64,000 bases of DNA. Origin: Desulfobacula sp. (GTDB taxonomy: Bacteria; Desulfobacterota; Desulfobacteria; Desulfobacterales; Desulfobacteraceae). Of the stretch, positions 34,286-43,338 are shown piece after piece (positions within the stretch are counted from its first letter, which is position 1; each line of letters begins with the position of its first letter). Under the pieces are notes generated by a model. It did not search any database. It was not told the DNA's origin and was given only the letters and a program-made list of their open reading frames with translations. Made by a program: the position numbers and the translations under genes. Location of the stretch: assembly GCF_030611305.1 (NCBI RefSeq), contig NZ_JAUWQB010000002.1:23379-87378 (forward strand), written 5' to 3'.

Positions 34286-36250
34286 ATCGGGTAGCCGGGG
34301 GTTTTAATCCCCCAGCCCCCACAACACCCTGCATGCGGGTCCGCACAGGGCGTTTCACCAAGATTACCGGGCCGAGGCCGGGTAATGAATTTTCACCCAC
34401 TGATCTTTGACAGATATTAACCCTTGTTCCGATAGCCATTTATTAGTCATACCGACTTGTGTTGCCATGGTTCTGGCAAGATGCCACGGTCCCCTGCGAC
34501 TAATCGCTGTCATGATGGCTTGTCTTTTAGAAGTTCCCAGTTTGAGGAGGTTGCGTACTTTGGTCCGGGCATAGCGCCACTGTTTCCAGTAACACATCCG
34601 TATCCGGCGGCGGAGCCATTCATCTAAACCCGGGATGGGACGATAATACTCCGATATCCCATAATAGTTCATCCAGCCGCGTACGTATTCCGCTAACTTC
34701 TTGTAACGGTACCCCATGGAAACAAACCAACTCCTCCCGGTAAAGCGACGTAACCGTCGCTTAAATTCCAGGAAGGATTTATCGCTCCACCTGATTTTAC
34801 CTTTTACAAAGACAAAACCAAGGAAACCGCACTCCTCCACCGGAGCCACCTTGCTTTTCTTCTCGTTGACTTGGAGCCGCAGCTCCCGTTCGAGGAACCT
34901 TCGGATACTCGCCATCACTCGTGTGCCGGCACTAAGACTTTTCACCATAATGATGAAATCGTCTGCATACCTAACAAAATGGTGGCCGCGTCTTTCCAGT
35001 TCCTTATCAAGATCATCGAGAAGAATATTAGCTAACAATGGAGAAAGTGGGCCACCCTGGGGAACGCCAGTAGGCGTTGCCTGAAGGCAGCCTTTGACCA
35101 TAACACCAGCCCTGAGATATTTACCGATAAGCTTAAGAACCCGCTTATCCTTTATCTGACGGGAGACTCTACTCATCAAGACATCGTGATTAACTTTATC
35201 GAAAAATTTCGATAAATCAGTATCAACGGCTACAGTGTAGCCCTGCCCTATGAATTGTTTTACCTGCCGGACACCATCATGGGCTGATCTGCCAGGCCTG
35301 AAACCGCAACTTGATTCTGAAAATAAAGGATCAAATATTAATCCCATGACCTGGGCAATGGCTTGCTGGATCATTCTATCCAGCACTGTTGGAATACCAA
35401 GTGGACGTTTACTTCCGTCCGGTTTCGGTATCTCAACCCTTAGAACAGGAGAAGGGGCATATGTCCCTTCAAAAAGGTTTGAACGTATTTGGGGCCATAA
35501 CTCGCGAAAGGTGTCTGGAAATTGTTCAACGGTTACACCGTCGATTCCAGGGGCACCCTTATTGGCCCGCACCTGTTTCCAGGCACGACGTATATTTTCT
35601 GCCGAAAGAATACGCTCCAGTAGATGACTCTTTGAAAATGGTACTTCCACAGCGCGCCTGTACACTACTCCTCCATTCGGATTCACTGTATATACAAAGC
35701 TCATGGATACCTCCTTTTCGTTTGATGTTCGGTCCTTCACCCTGTCCGGGGCATTACCCCCGGCATTTGGCTACTATGACGTCTGCTGACTTCTGCCCTA
35801 TCACCCTTCAGGTTACCCTGACAGGCGCAATGAAACTTCTTTTGCATGTGCTGCCCATTGTTCGTGTTTCACCACCGTCGGCAACAGCCGGTGATGCCTG
35901 GACCTTGGCGACCCGGTATGGTCCAAGCCGGGATTTATTGCAAAAGATGCTCAATGCATGCAAGGCAGATCTCCCCGGATAAGAACGTGAACTTTCACTA
36001 CACAACCGCAGCATTTACCCTGTCTCCTGAATCCTGGGCTTTGTCATGTTGTGCTGACTTACCCGGAGACCAGGCCTTATATGCTGTTTCTGTTCGTCGG
36101 CTCATAGTTTTGCACTCCAACTTCCTTCGGACGGTCCCTCGCGGTTCCGCCCTTGTTTTCGGCTAATACTTGTGTTAACAAAACACATGTTAACAGGACT
36201 CACGTATAGGGGACTTTCACCCCATAAGTTCACGCCCGTGCCGGGCGTAC
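34286..36250 (-). mobile_element. Complete group II intron with ORF
   Basis: About 1965 bases on the minus strand. The 5' end is GTACGCCCGGCACGGGCG at 36250 (GUGYG-like), followed by the domain I segments GGGGTGAAAGTCCCC and GAAGGAAGTTGGAGTGC and CCGACGAACAGAAACAGC. The 3' end has a domain V hairpin with arms CGCCCTGT and GCAGGGTG (34324-34352 region), a G-C-rich domain VI stem GGGGGCT/GGGGG, and ends CTACCCGAT at 34286. It lies downstream of the small zinc-ribbon gene, in antisense orientation to it. A hairpin of GCGCGC/GCGCGT type lies about 20 bases before the 5' splice site. Boundaries are by eye, within a few bases. Confidence 0.85.
34364..35704 (-). CDS. ltrA: Group II intron reverse transcriptase/maturase
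   Basis: 446 residues from the ATG behind GGAGG. Reverse transcriptase blocks run RANKGAPGIDGVTVEQF, GIPTVLDRMIQQAIAQ, SSCGFRPGRSAHDGV, DTDLSKFFDKVNHD, GVPQGGPLSPLLANI and the catalytic FVRYADDFII, so all catalytic Asp are present. The X (maturase) domain follows (WMNYYG, LDEWLRRRIRMCYWKQW). The C-terminus ends after KDQWVKIHYP without an HNH endonuclease domain, so mobility would need target-independent priming. No frameshift is seen, so it may be active. Confidence 0.93.
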   Translation of the reverse strand: MSFVYTVNPNGGVVYRRAVEVPFSKSHLLERILSAENIRRAWKQVRANKGAPGIDGVTVEQFPDTFRELWPQIRSNLFEGTYAPSPVLRVEIPKPDGSKRPLGIPTVLDRMIQQAIAQVMGLIFDPLFSESSCGFRPGRSAHDGVRQVKQFIGQGYTVAVDTDLSKFFDKVNHDVLMSRVSRQIKDKRVLKLIGKYLRAGVMVKGCLQATPTGVPQGGPLSPLLANILLDDLDKELERRGHHFVRYADDFIIMVKSLSAGTRVMASIRRFLERELRLQVNEKKSKVAPVEECGFLGFVFVKGKIRWSDKSFLEFKRRLRRFTGRSWFVSMGYRYKKLAEYVRGWMNYYGISEYYRPIPGLDEWLRRRIRMCYWKQWRYARTKVRNLLKLGTSKRQAIMTAISRRGPWHLARTMATQVGMTNKWLSEQGLISVKDQWVKIHYPASAR

Positions 36251-36862
36251 CCAAACAAATTACACTGGACGCGCAAAAGCGCGCCGGTGAATTGAGCGTT
36301 CAACTATATTTTCTGACAATCTTAATCAAACCCATTCTTCCAGATTCAACTCTTTAATATAAAAACCGAGCTATCAGCAGGCATTGGTCATTCAACTTTT
36401 TAGGATAGAAAGATTAATCACTCGATTTGTCCGACTCAAGTATTATTATCCTAACGGACATTGCCATAAGATCTTCAGAGTATCAATGATATCGGTTCAA
36501 ATCTTAATTAAATTTTTGAAGATATGACTTAAAACAGCCGTCTGCCCTTTTCCAATGCTCGAAGTACCTTGTCTCGGTCTTAGGAGAGCAAAGTGTCGAT
36601 ATTGCAAATATTGGCATTTCCGACACTTTGCTTTTTCAGAATGTTTCCGAAATCTGTTTAATGACTAAGGGCAAATATTGAGTTTTGGCTATATCCGACC
36701 ATTTACTCAAAATGCCAGGATTGGCATTTTGGATAAATGGCAATTTATCGAAAGGTATTGCAGGTTCCACAAGTTGAGCAAAAGCACGACTGTACTTGCT
36801 ATCATGACCATATTTTTTTTAAAGTCTGTTGTGGTGGATACAAAAAAATAGGGGATAATCCA
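36251..36862 (+). other. Non-coding stretch with strong hairpins
   Basis: No convincing gene in about 600 bases between the intron and the LolA-like gene. Two hairpins stand out. AGCAAAGTGTCG (36587-36598) pairs perfectly with CGACACTTTGCT (36621-36632), followed by TTTT, a terminator-like shape. CAAAATGCCA (36708-36717) pairs with TGGCATTTTG (36722-36731) and extends outward with CCATTTA/TAAATGG, giving a nearly continuous 19-bp stem. They could be decayed gene ends or a small RNA. Confidence 0.45.
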
Positions 36863-36891
36863 TTGACACAAGATATATCATGTGCTTATTC
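36863..36891 (+). promoter_or_regulatory. Promoter of the LolA-like/ABC/outer-membrane operon
   Basis: TTGACA (36863-36868) and TTATTC (36886-36891), exactly 17 bases apart, about 55 bases before the ATG at 36945, which has AAGGGG upstream. Confidence 0.5.
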
Positions 36892-36944
36892 TCAATAATC
36901 ATAAAAACTTGATTCAGGCACTTGATTAAGATTAAAGGGGCAAA

Positions 36945-37691
36945 ATGAAAAAAGCCATATTGATCCTTGGAATACTTTTCTTTGCACTGGACTCACAGGC
37001 CCGGATGACGGCCGAAACAATAGTAAAAAAAGCCTTTGATTACTGGCGGGGTTAAGCCTCTGTTTCAACCATAATCATGACCATCCACCGTCCTGACTGG
37101 GAGCGCAGCATGACAATCAAAGCCTGGACCCGGGGTGAATCCGATTCCCTGTTTGTTATCACCAGACCTGCAAAGGATAGAGGGAACGGCACCCTTAAAA
37201 TCGACAAAGGAATGTGGATGTACAATCCCAAGGTAAACAGGGTCATCAAGCTTCCCCCTTCCATGATGTCCCAAGGCTGGCAGGGATCTGATTTTTCCAA
37301 CAACGACCTTGCAAAAAGCGACAGCCTTATCAAAGATTATGTGCACACCCTGGAAGACACAAAAATCGTTCAGGGCAAAAAAGTCTATTCTATAAAATCA
37401 ATGCCCAAACCCGAGGCCCCGGTTATCTGGGGCATGATCAAACTTACAATATGTGAGGACAATATCCTTTTAAGTGAAGTGTTTTTTGATGAAGACCTTG
37501 CGCCTGTTAAGATAATGACGGCATGGGATATCCAGATGGCAGGTGACAAGCTTTTCCCCTTAAAATGGAAAATGCAGAAATCTGATGCAATTGATGAGTA
37601 TACTTTATTTGTATATGAGAAGATTAGCTTTGAAAAAAGCTTGAGCAAAAGTATTTTCACCCGGACCAATCTTAAAAATCCAGGGCTATAA
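36945..37691 (+). pseudogene. Outer membrane lipoprotein-sorting (LolA-like) protein, interrupted by an in-frame TAA
   Basis: Reading from ATG 36945 (good AAGGGG site) gives a signal peptide (ILILGILFFALDSQA), then ETIVKKAFDYWRG, then TAA at 37053-37055 (codon 37), after which the same frame stays open for 211 codons to 37691. The continuation (IIMTIHRPDWERSMTIKAW, DSLFVITRPAKDRGNGTLKI, MWMYNPKVNRVIKLPPSMM) is typical of the outer membrane lipoprotein-sorting family (LolA-fold). Only a stop codon separates the halves, so this is a nonsense mutation or an error in the sequence. Restart at ATG 37077 would give a protein without signal peptide. Downstream operon genes look intact. Confidence 0.8.
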
Positions 37692-37702
37692 GGGATTATT
37701 GC

Positions 37703-38941
37703 ATGTCAATAGAATTAAAAATGGCGTGGCGCAATATATGGCGAAACCCTCGCCGGACACTTCTTACCATTGCAGCAATTGCCTTTGCAAGCATGATCCT
37801 TGTGTTTATGCTCTCTTTCCAGCTGGGTTGTTATGAAACCATGATTAATACTTCTGTTAAAATCAGTACGGGTCATCTGCAGATCCAGGCAAAAGGATAT
37901 CTTAACGACAAAAAAATGCGTCTTGTCATTAAAGACCCTGACAAGATAGCAAAATTTCTTGACACGGTAAAAGGCATTGATACTTACACCTTCAGGACCA
38001 ATGGGTTCTCACTTGCATCGTCTGATAAAAGAACTTACGGGGTTATTGTAACCGGAATAGACCCCATGAGGGAAGCCCATGTTTCAAGCATAAAATCCCT
38101 TGTTCGTAAAGGCAGTTATCTAAAAGAGGATGACGAGTATGCAGCCCTTATAGGAGAAAACCTTTCAAATAATTTGAAAGTGGATATCAATGATGAGCTT
38201 ACCATACTGGGACAGGGGCGGGACGGTTCAATTGCAGCTGCAGTTCTTACCATAAAAGGCATTTTTAACTCCGGCATTGATGAATTTGACCGGAATGTTA
38301 TCATGATGGGGCTTAAAGGATTCCAGGAAATCTTTTCCATGGGAAAAAGTGTTCATGAAGCCGTTATAACAGCAGATTCCCTTGGGGATGTCTCCATGGT
38401 TAAACAGGAAATCCAGAATCATTTTTTAAAAGTCAAAGGGGATGAATCTCTTGCAGTACCGGATTGGATGGAAATTATGCCGGGGCTGCTGCAGGGGATA
38501 CAAATGGATCTTGTCAGCGGCATCATCATGTATATCATCCTTATCATTGTTGTAGCCTTCAGTATTTTTAATACATTTTTAATGGCTATTCTGGAGAGAA
38601 CCCGGGAATTCGGCGTCATGATGGCCATTGGAACAAGTCCTTCAAGGATTACAAAGCTTGTCATGTTTGAATCTATTTGCATGACCATTGTGGGGATTGT
38701 TCTGGGAATCATCATCGGAAGCCTTGTAACGCTTTATTTTCAAAAACATGGGATCTTTATTGCCGGCACCGAAGAAATACTTAAACAATACGGGATTCCC
38801 GAAAGACTATACCCGAGGCTGTCCCTGATTTCTGCCGCAGCAGGGCCTTTGGTGGTGTTTGTTATTACTTTTGTGTCTTCTGTTTTTCCTGCTTTGAAGA
38901 TCAGGAAACTCAAACCTGTTGAGGCCATGAACACTGTATAA
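37703..38941 (+). CDS. ABC transporter permease (FtsX/LolE-like)
   Basis: 412 residues with the four-helix FtsX/MacB layout: one N-terminal helix (LLTIAAIAFASMILVFML), a large periplasmic domain of about 220 residues, then three C-terminal helices (GIIMYIILIIVVAFSIFNTFLMAI, LVMFESICMTIVGIVLGIII, and the last near 375-400). The motif MAILERTREFGVMMAIG is the conserved coupling segment. It begins 11 bases after the LolA-like gene and pairs with the next permease and ATPase. The family extracts lipids or lipoproteins from the inner membrane. Confidence 0.87.
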   Translation: MSIELKMAWRNIWRNPRRTLLTIAAIAFASMILVFMLSFQLGCYETMINTSVKISTGHLQIQAKGYLNDKKMRLVIKDPDKIAKFLDTVKGIDTYTFRTNGFSLASSDKRTYGVIVTGIDPMREAHVSSIKSLVRKGSYLKEDDEYAALIGENLSNNLKVDINDELTILGQGRDGSIAAAVLTIKGIFNSGIDEFDRNVIMMGLKGFQEIFSMGKSVHEAVITADSLGDVSMVKQEIQNHFLKVKGDESLAVPDWMEIMPGLLQGIQMDLVSGIIMYIILIIVVAFSIFNTFLMAILERTREFGVMMAIGTSPSRITKLVMFESICMTIVGIVLGIIIGSLVTLYFQKHGIFIAGTEEILKQYGIPERLYPRLSLISAAAGPLVVFVITFVSSVFPALKIRKLKPVEAMNTV

Positions 38942-38953
38942 AGATAAGAAATT

Positions 38954-40189
38954 ATGTATATAATATTAGCGTGGAGAAATATCTGGAGAAACCCGAGAAG
39001 AACCATTGTGATTCTGCTGGCAGTGATCATAGGTGTCTGGAGTATGATTTTTCTGGGCGCACTCATGCGGGGAATGGAAACCGAAATGGTAAGGAACTCC
39101 ATATCCACCCTTACCGGAAGTATCCAGATCCATCACAGGGATTATCGTAATGACCCTGTTGTTGAAAATTCCATGGATGGTATTGATAAACTTGACCAGG
39201 CCCTTTCTACAATCCTTGGACAGGATGCCCTCTGGGCAAAAAGGATAAGGGTAAATGCAATTGCTTCCAATGCCAGGCACACAGGCGGCGTTACCCTTGT
39301 GGGGATAGAGCCTGAAAAGGAAGCAAAAATTTCGTTCATTGGCAAAGCCATGGTATCTGGGCGGTTTCTTTTAGCGGAAGACAAAAATAAGATTATTGTG
39401 GGAAAGGCATTTCTTAAGAAATTTAATACAAAAATCGGGAATAAGCTGATTCTCATGTCCCAGGACACCCAAAACGAGATTGCTTCAAAAGCTTTCAGGA
39501 TTGTAGGGATTTTCAGTGCGGAATCTCAAGCTGTTGAAAAGCAATTTGTTTTTGTCCCAATATCACAGGCTTCCAAAATGCTTAAAATGGGAAATTCGAT
39601 ATCAGAAGTTTCCATTATGCTGCCCAGGCTTGATATTACCGGCAAAAAAGAAACCCGGGCTGCAAAGAAATTAATTGCCGCTATCAATGATGATACCTTT
39701 GTTATTGAAACATGGCAGCAGCTTTTACCCATGATAAAGGCATATCTTAAGATGTCAGGATTTTTCCTTTATATCTGGTACTTTGTGGTTTTTGTTGCAA
39801 TGGGTTTTGGTATTGTCAATACGACCCTTATGGCCATCTTTGAAAGAATGAGGGAGTTTGGTTTGATGAAGGCCCTTGGAATGAGACCCTTCCAGATCAT
39901 TAAAGGGGTTGTGACAGAGACTTTTTTCCTTTTGGTTTTAGGGATATTGGCGGGGAATATACTGGGATTTTTAAGTGTTGCAGCCATTGCAAGAAACGGG
40001 ATTGATTTATCAGCCCTGGCAGCAGGTGCGGAAATGTGGGGAATCCCGAGAAAACTGTACCCGGAAATCTGGGCACAGGATGTTGCTGTGGCAGGACTTG
40101 TGGTGCTTGTTTTAGGTCTTTTAGTCAGCTTGTATCCGGCTTTTAAGGCTGCCAGGTTTACCCCGACCCAGGCCATGAGAAAGAATTAG
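38954..40189 (+). CDS. ABC transporter permease (FtsX/LolC-like)
   Basis: 411 residues, homologous in layout to the previous gene: N-terminal helix (TIVILLAVIIGVWSMIFLGAL), periplasmic domain, and C-terminal three helices with the coupling motif MAIFERMREFGLMKALG. Both permeases start with the near-identical motif AWRNIWRNPRRT, marking them as a heterodimeric pair. The 12-base gap to the first permease indicates co-translation. The ATPase follows 61 bases later. Confidence 0.87.
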   Translation: MYIILAWRNIWRNPRRTIVILLAVIIGVWSMIFLGALMRGMETEMVRNSISTLTGSIQIHHRDYRNDPVVENSMDGIDKLDQALSTILGQDALWAKRIRVNAIASNARHTGGVTLVGIEPEKEAKISFIGKAMVSGRFLLAEDKNKIIVGKAFLKKFNTKIGNKLILMSQDTQNEIASKAFRIVGIFSAESQAVEKQFVFVPISQASKMLKMGNSISEVSIMLPRLDITGKKETRAAKKLIAAINDDTFVIETWQQLLPMIKAYLKMSGFFLYIWYFVVFVAMGFGIVNTTLMAIFERMREFGLMKALGMRPFQIIKGVVTETFFLLVLGILAGNILGFLSVAAIARNGIDLSALAAGAEMWGIPRKLYPEIWAQDVAVAGLVVLVLGLLVSLYPAFKAARFTPTQAMRKN

Positions 40190-40250
40190 TGAAAAATTAG
40201 ATGTCCTTAAAATAAAAAACAGATAAGATCAATTTACATGGAGACATGAT

Positions 40251-40934
40251 ATGGCAATTGTTGAAACAAAAAATATCAAGAAAACATATCGCCAGGGAAA
40301 AGTAAAAGTTGAGGCCCTTTGCGGTGTTGATCTTAAAGTACAAAAAGCTGAATTTATTGCTCTTGCAGGCCCGTCAGGGTCAGGCAAAACCACAATGCTG
40401 AATATCATTGGCGGCCTTGATCTGCCGGATTCAGGAATTGTAATAGTTGACAACAATAAATTTGCAGACATGAACCAGGCAAGTCTTGCCTCTTTAAGAC
40501 TGCATAAAATAGGGTTTGTTTTTCAAGCCTTTAATCTTATCCCGGTTTTGTCGGCTATTGAAAATGTTGAGTATGTCATGCTTTTGCAGGGCGTGCCTCA
40601 AACTGAACGCCACCACAGGGCAAAGGCAATACTCGATGATGTGGGTCTTGAGGGTAAATATGACAGACGTCCTGCCGAACTTTCAGGAGGTCAGCAGCAA
40701 AGGGTTGCCGTTGCAAGAGCCATTGTTTCAGGGCCTGCCATTGTTCTTGCAGATGAACCCACTGCAAATCTTGATTCAAAAACAGGAGAAGGCCTTCTTT
40801 TAATGATGAAACAAATGAACAAAGAAAAAAAGGTCACCTTTATTTTTTCAACCCATGACAACATGGTCATGGATTATGCCGGACGACTTGTCACTATCAG
40901 AGACGGGCTCATTGTAAATGATGAAACCAAATAA
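40251..40934 (+). CDS. ABC transporter ATP-binding protein (LolD/MacB family)
   Basis: 227 residues with every nucleotide-binding element: Walker A GPSGSGKTT, Q loop in FVFQAFNLIP, signature LSGGQQQRVAVARAI, Walker B IVLADEPTANLD and the switch His in FIFSTHDNMV. Its length and the GLDLPDSG and AFNLIPVLSAIENV segments are of LolD type. It energises the two adjacent FtsX-like permeases. Its 3' end overlaps the start of the outer-membrane barrel gene by 17 bases. Confidence 0.93.
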   Translation: MAIVETKNIKKTYRQGKVKVEALCGVDLKVQKAEFIALAGPSGSGKTTMLNIIGGLDLPDSGIVIVDNNKFADMNQASLASLRLHKIGFVFQAFNLIPVLSAIENVEYVMLLQGVPQTERHHRAKAILDDVGLEGKYDRRPAELSGGQQQRVAVARAIVSGPAIVLADEPTANLDSKTGEGLLLMMKQMNKEKKVTFIFSTHDNMVMDYAGRLVTIRDGLIVNDETK

Positions 40935-42258
40935 TGGTAACATATGTTGGGTCATATCCTTTTTTTTATCCTTATTGTTTACCCAGAACCTCTGGGCCGG
41001 GCAGGACCCGGTCTTGTATGAAAATAAGGCCTGGTATGAAAATATTGATAACCGGTTCGGCGGGCATTTAAAGCTTGAAGGGGGCGTAACAGGATATGAT
41101 GGCGGGTCTTATTTTGAACCCGTAGGAACGGATACAGGCCTGGATGGCCTTGCCAATGTCAGGTTGACTGACAAGCTTATTTTATCTGAAAAAATTTATT
41201 TTGAAGCTCATTATGAGGCCTTCCTCAAATCAGGGGATACATATGGAAAACAGCAAGATCTTCAAAAATATTTCCCGCTGCTTGCCGCCGGATTGACATC
41301 CGGCCCTTCGGATATTGATAAGAGACGTCTTTTAGACTTAACAAAAACGGTTAAAGAGACAGAGGATTACGTTTTATGGAACCGGCTTGACCGTCTGTTC
41401 TTTTCAATAAAACCATCCTGGGGTGACATCATAGTTGGAAGGCAGGCTGTTACATGGGGGAATGGTCTTATTTTCAATCCCATGGATCTTTTCAATCCTT
41501 TTGCACCTTCTGATACAGTCCGGGATTACAAGATGGGTGATGATCTTGTGTCTGTCCGGTTTAATACAGAACTCTCGGGAGAATGCAATCTGCTTTATGT
41601 CCCGAGAAGGGATGCAACAACAGGAGAAGTTGATTTTAAAAGTTCTTCTGTTGCAGGAAAATTTCATTTTTTTGCAGGCGATATTGAAATGGATGTAATG
41701 GGAGCCCTGCATTATAATGAAGCTGTTTTAGGCTTGGGGGGTTCGGGTTATTTTAAAGATGCAGCATGGCGAGCCGATCTTGTCTGGTCAACTCTGGAAG
41801 ATGGCAGGGACAAGAAAGGATATTTTGAGTTTGTAGTAAATATTGATTATTCCTGGGTATGGCGGAAAAAAAATTATTACGGCCTTATTGAATATTATCA
41901 TAATGGACTTGGAAAAAATAATTATACAAATGCCATGGTCGATCCTGAAGTTATGGAAAGGATTGACAGAGGGGAATTGTTTGTCCTTGGAAAGAATTAT
42001 TTATCCGGTCAGATCCAGATGGAACTCCATCCTTTGTTTAATATTTATTTAAGTATCATCAACAATGTCAGGGATCCTTCCGGCATTATCCAGCCCCGGG
42101 CGATCTTTAGTGTGACACAGAATTCAACTCTGCATTTTGGTGCAACTCTTTTTTATGGGAAAAAAGGAAGCGAATATGGCGGTTTCTTGATTCCAGGCAC
42201 AAATTATTATACCAATGCTGCTCCAAATGCCTATGTACGACTTACATATTATTTTTAG
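40918..42258 (+). CDS. Outer-membrane beta-barrel protein, partner of the LolA-like/ABC system
   Basis: 446 residues. A signal peptide (ICWVISFFLSLLFTQNLWA) precedes a mature protein rich in alternating aromatic strands, with the terminal strand AYVRLTYYF ending in Phe, the signal for outer-membrane assembly. The central part DRLFFSIKPSWGDIIVGRQAVTWGNG resembles the DUF1302/porin-like class. It is translationally coupled to the ATPase (overlap) and ends the operon, suggesting a channel or acceptor for whatever the ABC/LolA-like pair delivers. Exact family not certain. Confidence 0.72.
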   Translation: MMKPNNGNICWVISFFLSLLFTQNLWAGQDPVLYENKAWYENIDNRFGGHLKLEGGVTGYDGGSYFEPVGTDTGLDGLANVRLTDKLILSEKIYFEAHYEAFLKSGDTYGKQQDLQKYFPLLAAGLTSGPSDIDKRRLLDLTKTVKETEDYVLWNRLDRLFFSIKPSWGDIIVGRQAVTWGNGLIFNPMDLFNPFAPSDTVRDYKMGDDLVSVRFNTELSGECNLLYVPRRDATTGEVDFKSSSVAGKFHFFAGDIEMDVMGALHYNEAVLGLGGSGYFKDAAWRADLVWSTLEDGRDKKGYFEFVVNIDYSWVWRKKNYYGLIEYYHNGLGKNNYTNAMVDPEVMERIDRGELFVLGKNYLSGQIQMELHPLFNIYLSIINNVRDPSGIIQPRAIFSVTQNSTLHFGATLFYGKKGSEYGGFLIPGTNYYTNAAPNAYVRLTYYF

Positions 42259-42261
42259 GGG

Positions 42262-43140
42262 TCAGGAGAAATTTGAATAGTGAATAAAAGGCAGGATAGT
42301 GTCTATTGTTTTATCCGGATCTTCCATCATTAAAAAATGACCCAGTTTTTCCAGTTCAATAAAGGTGCAGTTCTTTATTTTTTTTGTCAGCCGGATGCTG
42401 GCCTGCCGATAGAACAGGTCTGATCTTTCTCCCCGGACAACAAGGACAGGAACATTGATATGGTTTGCATGCTGCCAGGTATTGAAAGGGACAAATTCAT
42501 AGATCTGGGCTTCAAATTCAGGATTGCAGCACAGTTCATAAGTGGCGGCAGTATCTTTTTCAATAGCGGTATCCACATAGGCTTGAACATATTCCGGTTT
42601 CCAGGACTTGAACATACCCTTGCCCAAATAATGGGCCAATGCCTCTTCTCTGGATTGAAACTCAATTTTTTTCATCCGGGCCATCCTGGACAGCGGTAGA
42701 TATCCTGCAAGTCCTATTTTTCTAATCAGAGCGGCAAACCAGACAATTTTAAGAGGAAAAATAATCGGATCCAGCAGGATCACCTTTGAAAAAAGGTGAG
42801 GGTATAAAGCCGCAGCCGCATAGGTAAAATATCCGCCGATGGAATGACCGATGCCGATAACCGGAGGCTTTGTTATGGATGATACAACCTGTTCAAGATC
42901 TTTGACAAAGATATCCCAGCTTTTGATTTGTGCCGTATTTTCCTTTGTTGAAAATCCGTGCCCCCTGATATCTGTTGCATAGATTTTCAGGTCATGGGAA
43001 CAAAGTTTTTCCAGAAAAGGCAGGTAGGTTCCGGCACTCAAGGAGTTGCCGTGGCAAAAATGAATTTGATTTTCTGATTCCCCCAGGACATGGTAATGAA
43101 AAAATCCCTGGGGAGTATTTATAAAATTTTCTTTTGTCAT
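42262..43140 (-). CDS. Alpha/beta hydrolase
   Basis: 292 residues from the ATG behind GAGAGCGA; a longer frame adds ten residues. Fold markers: oxyanion HGNSLSAGTY, DIRGHGFS, nucleophile Ser in GIGHSIGGYFTYAA, acid in VVRGERSDLFY and the catalytic His in LEKLGHFLMMEDP. No signal peptide. Substrate unknown; could be an esterase or a haloalkane/lipase-type enzyme. It converges on the outer-membrane barrel gene with 3 bases between stops. Confidence 0.82.
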   Translation of the reverse strand: MTKENFINTPQGFFHYHVLGESENQIHFCHGNSLSAGTYLPFLEKLCSHDLKIYATDIRGHGFSTKENTAQIKSWDIFVKDLEQVVSSITKPPVIGIGHSIGGYFTYAAAALYPHLFSKVILLDPIIFPLKIVWFAALIRKIGLAGYLPLSRMARMKKIEFQSREEALAHYLGKGMFKSWKPEYVQAYVDTAIEKDTAATYELCCNPEFEAQIYEFVPFNTWQHANHINVPVLVVRGERSDLFYRQASIRLTKKIKNCTFIELEKLGHFLMMEDPDKTIDTILPFIHYSNFS

Positions 43141-43184
43141 TATCGCTCTCTTTATCCGGCACTTTATCAAGCAGGAATCTTAGC

Positions 43185-43213
43185 CTATAGGACAGGAACT
43201 TGCTTTTTGTCAA
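43185..43213 (-). promoter_or_regulatory. Putative promoter of the alpha/beta hydrolase gene
   Basis: On the minus strand TTGACA (43208-43213) is followed after 17 bases by CTATAG (43185-43190), or after 18 by TATAGG; it lies 45 bases before the start. Confidence 0.35.
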
Positions 43214-43338
43214 GAAAAGTATAAAAAAAAGCCCAAAGCCTGGAATATGCACCAAGTCCTGTTGACACTTCTTTTTATTGACAACAACCACGTTCATATT
43301 TTAGAAAGAAGATCCAGTGTCGTAACCAAGGAGATGGA

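Noticed and set aside
34224..34439. 71-codon frame covering the intron 3' end
   Set aside because: It runs through domains V and VI and the splice junction; explained by the intron RNA structure.
35250..36166. Several plus-strand frames opposite the reverse transcriptase and intron 5' region
   Set aside because: They mirror a well-supported reverse transcriptase or structured intron RNA and carry no recognisable protein motif.
34166..36310. attC site interrupted by the complete group II intron
   Set aside because: The sequence before and after the intron does not pair as attC arms do, although the right side (GAGCGTT) looks superficially similar.
37053..37055. Recoding (selenocysteine or pyrrolysine) at the stop in the LolA-like gene
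   Set aside because: The codon is TAA; the known recoded stops are TGA and TAG, so mutation or sequence error is preferred.
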